From an uncultured Bacilli bacterium (GTDB taxonomy: Bacteria; Bacillota_I; Bacilli_A; RF39; UBA660): a DNA stretch of 16,091 nt. The stretch is taken from NCBI GenBank assembly GCA_944345045.1, contig CALVMI010000109.1, positions 1 to 16,091 of the forward strand, in the 5' to 3' direction. The position numbers were made by a program, and so were the translations under genes. Below, in pieces: positions 1 to 5,770 of this stretch. The first letter of the stretch is position 1. Each line of letters begins with the position of its first letter. Under the pieces are notes generated by a model, which saw nothing but the letters and a program-made list of their open reading frames with translations, made no database searches and was not told the DNA's origin.

Positions 1-170
1 CTCGTAGAAAAGCTTTAGCTTTTGTTCATAATGATAATGAAGTAGTAAGTAAAGTATTTAATGAACTTGCTCCTAAGTATCAAGATCGTAACGGTGGTTA
101 TACAAGAATTATTAAAATTACTGAACGCATTGGAGATGACGCTTTACAAGTTCGTTTAGAACTAGTTTAA
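1..170 (+). CDS. rplQ: 50S ribosomal protein L17, 3' end only
   Basis: The reading frame enters from the left edge (first full codon at base 3) and ends at TAA 168-170, giving the last 55 residues. The peptide contains RRKALAFVHNDNEVV, APKYQDRNGGYTRI and a terminal DALQVRLELV, which is the conserved C-terminal part of L17 (NGGYTRI plus a final beta strand). L17 is a large-subunit protein near the peptide exit tunnel. It is normally the last gene of the rpoA-containing ribosomal protein operon, and the terminator directly downstream agrees with this being the operon end. The start lies outside the window. Confidence 0.95.
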   Translation, partial: RRKALAFVHNDNEVVSKVFNELAPKYQDRNGGYTRIIKITERIGDDALQVRLELV

Positions 171-175
171 TATAG

Positions 176-199
176 GTTCAAGATTTTCTTGAACTTTTT
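176..199 (+). terminator. Rho-independent terminator after rplQ
   Basis: A perfect 8-bp stem GTTCAAGA / TCTTGAAC with a TTT loop is followed by TTTTT. It begins five bases after the rplQ stop, so it ends the ribosomal protein operon. Confidence 0.85.
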
Positions 200-210
200 A
201 ATTTATTAAT

Positions 211-279
211 TTAAGGCGCATGGATGCGTCTTAATTTTTAGTAAGACGCAAAAAAGGTAAAAAATGCGTCTTATTTTTT
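211..279. repeat. 69-bp direct repeat flanking fic, left copy
   Basis: It matches bases 1462-1530 at 66 of 69 positions with no gap. It holds two nested inverted pairs. The first is a tight hairpin TTAAGGCGCA-TGGA-TGCGTCTTAA (211-234, one G:U pair) followed by TTTTTA. The second is TAAGACGC-N16-GCGTCTTA (242-273), followed by T6. Either hairpin could act as a terminator. The N16 pair also occurs over the fic promoter, so protein binding is an alternative role. The repeat stands between the rplQ terminator and the fic promoter. Confidence 0.9.
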
Positions 280-297
280 GAATAATAATAGAATTTA

Positions 298-326
298 TTG
301 AATAAGACGCAAAAATGTGATATAAT
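298..326 (+). promoter_or_regulatory. Promoter of the fic gene
   Basis: A -35 box TTGAAT (298-303), a 17-bp spacer and a consensus -10 TATAAT (321-326) place the start of transcription near 333. This rules out the in-frame TTG at 298, which overlaps the -35 box, as the fic start codon. Confidence 0.8.
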
Positions 327-334
327 GCGTCTTA
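303..334. promoter_or_regulatory. Probable operator over the fic promoter (TAAGACGC-N16-GCGTCTTA)
   Basis: Perfect 8-bp arms at 303-310 and 327-334 flank the -10 box. The left arm touches the -35 box and the right arm covers the predicted start of transcription. The same arms at the same 24-bp register recur at 242-273 and 1493-1524, and the whole 32-bp block matches the left repeat at 27 of 32 bases. A factor bound here would block RNA polymerase. The winged-helix domain of the Fic protein itself is the obvious candidate binder, but this is inference. Confidence 0.6.
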
Positions 335-348
335 GAGGTGATGGTATT

Positions 349-1461
349 ATGCAATCTTATCAATTCAAAGCACTTCCTTTTGAGATTGAAATTAATTATA
401 ACAAAATAGCAAAACAATTATTGCTAGCCAATGCTAGTGTTTCAAAATTTGATGGTATGCTTGAAGAAACTTCTATTAATAAAGAATTATTTCTTAATCC
501 TCTTACTAAAAAGGAAGCAGTTTTGAGTTCTAAAATCGAAGGCACTCAAGCTACTCTAACAGAATTCTTGGAAATTGAAGCTGATAATGGAAAAAGTGTC
601 AGTACTTCTATGTATGATGATTTTATCGAAATTTTAAATTATAATAAAGCTATGAATTATGCTGAGTCGGAACTTAATGATAAAAACACTATTACTTTGT
701 GGATGATTCGTAATATTCATAAAATTTTATTAAATGGTGCTCGAGGAAAAGATAAAAGTCCTGGAGAATTTCGAACTGATCAAAATTGGATTGGAAAACC
801 AGGAAGTACTATTTTAGAAGCGACTTTTGTTCCGGTAGCACCAGAGCACTTATTGGAAGCACTAGAAAATTTTGAAAATTATATATCTTCTTATAATGAA
901 CAATCTGCCCTTGTTCAAGCTGCAATTATTCATGCTCAATTTGAAAAAATTCATCCTTTTAAAGATGGTAATGGCCGTATCGGAAGAATATTAATACCGT
1001 TATTTTTATATTATAAAAAAGTTATTAGTCGTCCCGTATTGTATGTCAGTGAATTTTTAGAAAAACACCGAGAAGAATATTACGATAAATTGAATTCTAT
1101 TGATGATCCAGATGGGTGGATTAACTGGATTTTGTTTTTTTTGAAAGCAGTAGAAACACAGGCAAACCAAAATATTGCTAAAATAAAAAAATTACAAGAC
1201 TTATATGTTGATTATAAAAATGTTATTAATGATGTTTTAAATACTAAAAATAGTATTTATATTTTGGATGCTTTATTTAAACATCCTATCTTTAAAAGTT
1301 CGACATTATATGAAACAATTTCCAAGAATTGTTCTATTGATCCTAGTACTGTGGATAGATATATTCGAAAACTGGTTCAAAGTGGTGTTATTCATTCCGA
1401 TTATGAAAAAGACCGTCATAAAAAATATTATTTTCAGGACTTGTTAGATGTTATTCAATAA
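349..1461 (+). CDS. Fic family protein (Fic/DOC AMP-transferase-like) with C-terminal winged helix
   Basis: Fic enzymes usually transfer AMP from ATP to a hydroxyl of a target protein. The 370-aa product has an N-terminal Fic_N-type region with the inhibitory motif S60-SKI-E64-G65, matching the (S/T)xxxE(G/N) alpha-inh signature. The complete catalytic motif HPFKDGNGRIGR follows at residues 202-213 (catalytic His202), and a winged-helix-like C-terminus occupies about 295-370 (SSTLYETISKN, DPSTVDRYIRKLVQSGVI). Catalysis and self-inhibition therefore both look intact. ATG 349 is chosen because GAGGTG (335-340) lies 8 nt upstream and the promoter lies at 298-326; an in-frame TTG at 298 would precede the transcript start. 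The gene is a single unit between two 69-bp repeats and has inverted repeats over its promoter, suggesting autoregulation. The target is unknown. No antitoxin-like partner gene is adjacent. Confidence 0.92.
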   Translation: MQSYQFKALPFEIEINYNKIAKQLLLANASVSKFDGMLEETSINKELFLNPLTKKEAVLSSKIEGTQATLTEFLEIEADNGKSVSTSMYDDFIEILNYNKAMNYAESELNDKNTITLWMIRNIHKILLNGARGKDKSPGEFRTDQNWIGKPGSTILEATFVPVAPEHLLEALENFENYISSYNEQSALVQAAIIHAQFEKIHPFKDGNGRIGRILIPLFLYYKKVISRPVLYVSEFLEKHREEYYDKLNSIDDPDGWINWILFFLKAVETQANQNIAKIKKLQDLYVDYKNVINDVLNTKNSIYILDALFKHPIFKSSTLYETISKNCSIDPSTVDRYIRKLVQSGVIHSDYEKDRHKKYYFQDLLDVIQ

Positions 1462-1530
1462 TTAAGGCGCATGGATGCGTCTTAAATTTTAATAAGACGC
1501 AAAAAAGGCAAAAAATGCGTCTTATTTTTT
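1462..1530. repeat. 69-bp direct repeat flanking fic, right copy
   Basis: It begins on the base after the fic TAA stop and matches 211-279 with three substitutions. It contains the tight hairpin TTAAGGCGCA-TGGA-TGCGTCTTAA (1462-1485) and the pair TAAGACGC-N16-GCGTCTTA (1493-1524), here extendable to an 11-bp stem (AATAAGACGCA / TGCGTCTTATT), then T-rich sequence. In this position it can serve as the fic terminator. Confidence 0.9.
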
Positions 1531-1576
1531 AAAAGAAGTAATATTTTATTTTAAACTGTTCAATAAAAAGGTTGAT

Positions 1577-1599
1577 AAGAAAGCTTTGCTTTTTTTCTT
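1577..1599 (+). terminator. Possible terminator upstream of the orphan gene
   Basis: The stem AAGAAAGC / GCTTTTTT (one G:U pair) has a TTT loop and runs directly into TCTT. The stem is short and AT-rich, so this is a weak call; the downstream 1462-1530 repeat may already terminate fic. Confidence 0.4.
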
Positions 1600-1604
1600 A
1601 TTGG

Positions 1605-1613
1605 TGATAAAAT
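1605..1613 (+). promoter_or_regulatory. Possible extended -10 promoter for the orphan gene
   Basis: TGATAAAAT is a TGn-extended -10 element located 26 nt before the ATG. The -35 candidate (TTTGCT, 1585-1590) is poor. Confidence 0.4.
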
Positions 1614-1639
1614 AGTATTCACTTTTAGAGGTGTTTACC

Positions 1640-2656
1640 ATGAATAAAATTAATCAAAAAGCTTGTTCATTTTTGCAAATTGTATCAGAAATGGATCATA
1701 AAAATATACAGAAAGTTATAGATGTATTACGGGGAAAACCTATTTTATATTTGTTTGAAGATTTTGAAACTTTAGATGAGTGTTTTAAAAATTCTTTTTT
1801 TACGGAAGAGCAAAAAGGACAAATATACTATCAAATTCTTGAAGCAAATTATAAAGTTTTAGAGAATATAAAAACTATGTTTAATACAAATCGTTTTAAA
1901 AAAGATACGGAAGAAATGGGAATTCATGATATTCGCTTTGATCAAGATGGAAATTTTAGTTATATTGCCTTGAATGAACAAGATAAATTAGTCAGTAAGT
2001 TTGTTTTAGAAAAATATTTTGCAACATATAATCAATATGTTTGGAAACTAAAACAAAATTATGAGCTTTTCTTTAAAGTTTTTTCTTCAAAAAATCATGA
2101 CTTGCATCAGATTCTTAATATTTTAAAGAATATAAATATTCCAAAAGTAATACGAAGTTCTTTATTAAGTTATTATAATTCCAAGTCGTTGGAGATACCT
2201 AAGAAAGAGAATAAAGTAGTGCCAGTTGTCAAAAAAGAAGAAGTGTCAGAAGTTGTTGTTTCTAAAAAGAATTTAAAAAAGTCTTTAAAAGAATATTATG
2301 ATGAAAAGGATCCTTTGAAAGAATTTGATTATATTTATTATAATAAATTAGTTGAACTTTTAAAGAAACTTAATTATTCAGAAAATCAAGTGAAAAATAT
2401 TATGAGCACAGTTTATCGTAATCATATTGAAAATTTTTCTTATTATTTATATGTATATCAGAAATATCAGTTTATGTTTCCGGAAGATTATATTTTACAA
2501 GAATTCCAAATTGCTTTTCAAAATCTTTTTATAGCTAATGAAGAAGACTATCTTTTTTATAAAGAATATTTGTTAGAGTTAATTCAAAAAATGGAAGGTG
2601 AACTTTTTTATTCTTTTGAGTACGATTTAAAAAGAGTTTATACAAAAACAAATTAA
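1640..2656 (+). CDS. Hypothetical two-domain helical protein
   Basis: This is a 338-aa soluble protein of unknown function. No enzyme motif, signal peptide or membrane segment is visible. An N-terminal, largely helical region (about 1-190, rich in Lys, Phe, Tyr and Asn) is joined by a low-complexity Lys/Glu/Val linker (about 195-215, containing VVPVVKKEEVSEVVV) to a second helical region (about 220-338) with many aromatic residues (FSYYLYVYQKYQFMF). ATG 1640 is preferred over the in-frame GTG at 1631, because AGAGGTG (1627-1633) lies 6 nt upstream of the ATG, while the GTG lies within that site. It stands alone between the fic cassette and trpS. The domain-linker-domain layout resembles the other orphan proteins here, which may belong to lineage-specific families. 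Confidence 0.8.
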   Translation: MNKINQKACSFLQIVSEMDHKNIQKVIDVLRGKPILYLFEDFETLDECFKNSFFTEEQKGQIYYQILEANYKVLENIKTMFNTNRFKKDTEEMGIHDIRFDQDGNFSYIALNEQDKLVSKFVLEKYFATYNQYVWKLKQNYELFFKVFSSKNHDLHQILNILKNINIPKVIRSSLLSYYNSKSLEIPKKENKVVPVVKKEEVSEVVVSKKNLKKSLKEYYDEKDPLKEFDYIYYNKLVELLKKLNYSENQVKNIMSTVYRNHIENFSYYLYVYQKYQFMFPEDYILQEFQIAFQNLFIANEEDYLFYKEYLLELIQKMEGELFYSFEYDLKRVYTKTN

Positions 2657-2700
2657 TATTTCTTGAAATCTATGTTTTCTATTGCAAATTGAACACTTCA

Positions 2701-2729
2701 TTGCGATTTTAAAAAACTTTTGTTATACT
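2701..2729 (+). promoter_or_regulatory. Promoter of trpS
   Basis: TTGCGA (2701-2706), a 17-bp spacer and TATACT (2724-2729) lie 29 nt before the trpS ATG. The short leader leaves no room for a T-box. Confidence 0.65.
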
Positions 2730-2758
2730 TGATAATGTAAGAAAGAAAGTGATTTTTT

Positions 2759-3778
2759 ATGAAAAAGAAAACAATTTTAACCGGGATAAGACCAACAGGT
2801 AATTTGCATTTTGGTCATTTATTTGGTGCTGCTCAAAATTGGCTTTCTTTACAAGATGAATATGACTTTTATTTAGAAATTGCTGACGTTCAAGCTTTGA
2901 CAGATAATTTTTCTAATCCTCAGAAGGTTTATGATAGTGTATTTGAACTTGCAAGCGATTTATTAAGTATTGGTATTGATCCTAAAAAGGTACATTTATT
3001 TATTCAATCTCAAATACCAGAAATTGCTGAATTAACGGTTTTTTATTCTAATTTGGTTACGATGGCTAGATTATATCGTAATCCGACTGTTAAATCTGAA
3101 ATAGCTCAGAAAAAAGCTTTATTTGGTAACGATGGTGAAAGTGTTACATATGGGTTTGTTGGATATCCAGTAAGTCAAGCTGCTGATATTACGGCATTTA
3201 AAGGAGAACTGGTTCCAGTAGGAGAAGATCAACTTCCTTTAATTGAACAGTGTAGAGAAATTGTTAGAAAATTTAATTCTATTTATGGCGATGTATTAAT
3301 AGAACCAGAGGCGTTTTTGTCTAAGACACCTAGAATTAAAGGCCTTGACGGCAATGAAAAAATGGGAAAAAGTTTGGGAAATGCTATATTTCTGGTTGAT
3401 GATGATGAAACCATTCATAAAAAAGTTATGAGTGCGGTTACCGATCCTCAAAAAATCAAAAAAGATGATCCAGCTAATCCAGATATTTGTATGGTATATT
3501 ATTATCATAAGTTAGTTAATCAAGAAAATTTGAACACAGTTTGTCAAGAATGTAAAGCTGGTAGTCGAGGATGTGTTCAGTGTAAAAAAGAACTTATTCA
3601 AAAAATGAGTGAATTTTTACATGACTTTAGAAAAAAGAAGCAATATTACAGAGATCATCCAGAAGAAGTTTTAGCTATTTTAGAACAAGGAACAAAAGAA
3701 GCGAGAGAAAAAGCTATTGAAACGACTAAAGAAGTAAAAAAAGTTATGTATATTGATTACTTTGGAGGAGAAAATTAA
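2759..3778 (+). CDS. trpS: Tryptophanyl-tRNA synthetase
   Basis: A class I synthetase that charges tRNA-Trp with tryptophan in the cytoplasm. The 339-aa length is normal for bacterial TrpRS. The HIGH-type motif is TGNLHFGH (residues 13-20) and the KMSKS loop is KMGKS (201-205). Family blocks ARLYRNPTVKSE, GYPVSQAADI and VPVGEDQ are present. The C-terminal half has C244-x20-C265-x6-C272-x2-C275 plus an extra C262, closely like the C-x22-C-x6-C-x2-C motif that binds a [4Fe-4S] cluster near the anticodon site in Thermotoga maritima TrpRS. A cluster in this protein is inference. ATG 2759 follows GAAAGTGA. The stop codon shares one base with the next gene's ATG (TAATG), so the two are probably translationally coupled. 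Confidence 0.97.
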   Translation: MKKKTILTGIRPTGNLHFGHLFGAAQNWLSLQDEYDFYLEIADVQALTDNFSNPQKVYDSVFELASDLLSIGIDPKKVHLFIQSQIPEIAELTVFYSNLVTMARLYRNPTVKSEIAQKKALFGNDGESVTYGFVGYPVSQAADITAFKGELVPVGEDQLPLIEQCREIVRKFNSIYGDVLIEPEAFLSKTPRIKGLDGNEKMGKSLGNAIFLVDDDETIHKKVMSAVTDPQKIKKDDPANPDICMVYYYHKLVNQENLNTVCQECKAGSRGCVQCKKELIQKMSEFLHDFRKKKQYYRDHPEEVLAILEQGTKEAREKAIETTKEVKKVMYIDYFGGEN

Positions 3779-4056
3779 TGGCTTTAAAAAGGGGTGAATT
3801 GTGGATAATTCCTGATGAAAAGCAGATTTTAAATGAAGAATTTCATAAGGAAGTATATAAGGGAGCTTCTCATACAGACGACGTGATTCGATTTGCTAAA
3901 GAATATGATCTTCCAGTGCAAATTTTGACAAATGATTATCATGATGGTCCATGTAAGATTGCTCAGTTAGGACACCTAGTTGTGAAAACAGAAGAAGATA
4001 TGTCTTTATTTATTCTTTATTTACCAGACGTTCTTACGGAAAGATATGGCTTTTAG
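3778..4056 (+). CDS. Hypothetical 92-aa protein coupled to trpS
   Basis: I do not recognise this family. The small soluble product begins MALKRGELWIIPDEKQ and has a His/Asp/Cys-rich middle (KGASHTDDVIRFAKEY, NDYHDGPCK) followed by a hydrophobic beta-like stretch (LGHLVV, LFILYLPDVL). It has no signal peptide or membrane segment. Its ATG overlaps the trpS TAA by one base, and GGAGG lies 7 nt upstream inside trpS. Two short operon partners made in fixed ratio would fit a role linked to tRNA-Trp charging, but nothing in the sequence proves this. The conserved-looking residues (His, Asp, Cys) could bind a metal or a ligand. Confidence 0.75.
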   Translation: MALKRGELWIIPDEKQILNEEFHKEVYKGASHTDDVIRFAKEYDLPVQILTNDYHDGPCKIAQLGHLVVKTEEDMSLFILYLPDVLTERYGF

Positions 4057-4073
4057 ATCATCGATATTTGTTC

Positions 4074-4211
4074 ATGCAATTTGTTACTATTGGTGCTTAT
4101 AGTTTTACTTCTAATGGTTGGATAAATTTAGTTGGCTTTAATGCTATAAAAAATGAATTTGTTTCCAAGTATAAAAGATATAAAGAAAATCAAGTTTCTA
4201 TGGGTAAGTAA
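4074..4211 (+). CDS. Possible 45-codon small ORF or gene remnant
   Basis: An ATG-to-TAA frame reads MQFVTIGAYSFTSNGWIN then a basic tail (KYKRYKENQ). The frame stays open further upstream into the end of the previous gene, in another frame. No Shine-Dalgarno site precedes the ATG. The amino-acid mix (Gly/Ala/Trp-containing start, lysine-rich end) looks more protein-like than random AT-rich sequence, so it may be the tail of a decayed gene or a frameshifted continuation. It could equally be chance. Confidence 0.25.
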   Translation: MQFVTIGAYSFTSNGWINLVGFNAIKNEFVSKYKRYKENQVSMGK

Positions 4212-4231
4212 TTAAAATAATTATATAAATC

Positions 4232-4264
4232 AAAAAAGTTATCCCTTATGTGGATAACTTTTTT
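4232..4264. terminator. Bidirectional terminator between convergent operons
   Basis: A perfect 13-bp stem AAAAAAGTTATCC / GGATAACTTTTTT with a 7-nt loop has A and T tracts on the two sides, so it works in both directions. It ends the trpS operon on the plus strand and the ABC operon on the minus strand. The permease stop codon lies inside the loop. Confidence 0.9.
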
Positions 4265-5028
4265 TCAATAAATGAGACGATTTCATAAATGATGAAGGAT
4301 AGAAGAATTAAAACAAGAATTCCCGTCATTACTAAATTTAAATTGAATACTTGTGTACCATAGATGATTAAATAACCTATTCCTTTTTTGCTTACCAAGA
4401 ATTCTCCCATAATAACTCCAATTAATGTCATTGAAATATTGATTTTTAAAGATGAAATGATTGTTCGTTTGGATTCGGGAATAATTAAATATCGTAAGAT
4501 TTGTTTTTTGTTGGCACCAAAAGATTTTAAAAGTTTTATTTTCATTTCATCTACACCTTGAAATCCATTATAGATATTCATAATACTTACGATTAAATTA
4601 ATTAGTAAAGCCATGACAATAATGGATTTTGTATTGGCTCCTGCCCATATAATAATAATTGGCCCTAAAGCTACTTTTGGTAAACTATTGATCATAGTTA
4701 AGAATGGATCAATTATTTTGGCTAATATTGGAAATTCATAGAGAATAATAGCTATGACAAAGCCAGCAGAAATTCCGATTGTAAAGGCCAGTATTGTTTC
4801 ATAAAGGGTCGTTAGAATGTGTTCCCATAATTCACCAGTAATAATAAGCCCTTGTAGAGTTTCCATAATACGACTCGGACTTGAAAAAATAAAAGAATTA
4901 ATAATTTTATTTTGAGCAAGATATTCCCATCCGAGAAAAAAGCCTATGACAATCAAAAATTGAACAAAAATAATAAAGAATTTTTGCCTTTTTTTCTTTT
5001 TGATAATACTTTTAGCTTGTTCAGACAT
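4246..5028 (-). CDS. ABC transporter permease, SsuC/TauC/NMT1-system type
   Basis: A 260-aa inner-membrane subunit of an importer. After a basic cytoplasmic N-terminus (KSIIKKKKRQK) come about six membrane segments, beginning FFIIFVQFLIVIGFFLGW. The EAA loop that docks on the ATPase is visible as GVDEMKIKLLKSFGANKKQ followed by ILRYLIIPES. FIFSSPSRI, SLPKVALGPIIIIWAG and GEFLVSKKGIGYLI are family blocks of nitrate/sulfonate/taurine-type permeases (BPD_transp_1). Its ATG overlaps the end of the ATPase gene by 8 nt (ATGTCTGA), so it is probably translationally coupled. It is the last gene of the operon; its TAA lies in the terminator loop. The substrate cannot be told from this subunit. Confidence 0.92.
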   Translation of the reverse strand: MSEQAKSIIKKKKRQKFFIIFVQFLIVIGFFLGWEYLAQNKIINSFIFSSPSRIMETLQGLIITGELWEHILTTLYETILAFTIGISAGFVIAIILYEFPILAKIIDPFLTMINSLPKVALGPIIIIWAGANTKSIIVMALLINLIVSIMNIYNGFQGVDEMKIKLLKSFGANKKQILRYLIIPESKRTIISSLKINISMTLIGVIMGEFLVSKKGIGYLIIYGTQVFNLNLVMTGILVLILLSFIIYEIVSFIEKKLST

Positions 5029-5770
5029 TGATATCTAAATCCTTCCATATTTGATTATAGTAATCTTTAAATTCTGGGGCTTTACGATTTTCTATTGGAT
5101 TTTTTTTATTTGTTAAATGAATATCATAAATTTTTTTAACATAACATGGCCTTTTAGATAAGACAACAATTCTATCAGACATACTGATAGCTTCAGCTAT
5201 GTCGTGTGACACCATGATTGTTGTTATATTTTCTTTTTTGATAATGTTAAAAACATCATCACTTACGGCAAGCCTAGATTGGTAATCTAAAGCACTGAAT
5301 GGTTCATCTAACAATAAAATATCTGGCTTAATAGCAAGCGTTCTAATTAGGGCTACTCTTTGTTTCATACCGCCAGAAAGTTCACTAGGCTTTTTATTCA
5401 TAAATTCTTCTAATTTATATTTTTTAAATAATTCTTTTACATATTCTTGATTTTCTATAGTATCTTTTTTTTGAATTTTAAGACCTAATAAAGCGTTTTG
5501 ATAAATGGTTAACCATGGAAATAAAGCATCATTTTGGAGCATGTAACCAATCACGGGATTTTCTTTATGAAATTGGAAGAAACCAGAAGTAGCGGTGTCT
5601 ATTCCGGCTAAAATACTTAAAAGTGATGATTTACCACAGCCACTTGAACCAACTAAAGTGAGTATTTCTCCTTTATGAACTTGTAAGGTTATATCTTTAA
5701 TGGCTTTGATTTCTTCTTTGTCAGTGATGTAATTCTTGGTAATATGATGAATTTCTAAAAGATTATTCAT
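5021..5770 (-). CDS. ABC transporter ATP-binding protein, SsuB/TauB type
   Basis: A 249-aa cytoplasmic ATPase with all functional motifs: Walker A GSSGCGKS (41-48), Q-loop Gln79 (YMLQND), ABC signature LSGGMKQR (131-138), Walker B ILLLDEP (151-157), D-loop SALD (159-162) and switch His189 (MVSHDIAEA). The Q-loop context LQNDALFPWLT is typical of the nitrate/sulfonate/taurine/ThiZ subfamily. It starts with an 8-nt overlap on the binding-protein gene (ATGAATAA) and ends with an 8-nt overlap on the permease gene. Its stop is TGA, which shows that TGA is not read as tryptophan in this organism. It should act as a homodimer powering the adjacent permease. Confidence 0.95.
   Translation of the reverse strand: MNNLLEIHHITKNYITDKEEIKAIKDITLQVHKGEILTLVGSSGCGKSSLLSILAGIDTATSGFFQFHKENPVIGYMLQNDALFPWLTIYQNALLGLKIQKKDTIENQEYVKELFKKYKLEEFMNKKPSELSGGMKQRVALIRTLAIKPDILLLDEPFSALDYQSRLAVSDDVFNIIKKENITTIMVSHDIAEAISMSDRIVVLSKRPCYVKKIYDIHLTNKKNPIENRKAPEFKDYYNQIWKDLDINV

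Noticed and set aside
298..348. An in-frame TTG start at 298 for the Fic protein, adding 17 residues
   Set aside because: The TTG lies in the -35 box of the promoter and upstream of the predicted transcript start. ATG 349 has a good Shine-Dalgarno site and begins the normal Fic_N sequence.
211..1530. A CRISPR array or an insertion sequence formed by the repeats around fic
   Set aside because: There are only two long copies separated by a gene, no regular spacers, no transposase, and no obvious target-site duplication.
3296..3508. Minus-strand frames inside trpS, and similarly at 7517-7807, 12990-13244 and 14959-15195
   Set aside because: They lie antisense within well-supported genes, lack ribosome binding sites, and have shadow-like composition.
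5021..5028. Mycoplasma-type code with TGA as tryptophan
   Set aside because: The ATPase gene ends in TGA at its expected length, while tryptophans in the clear housekeeping genes are TGG.
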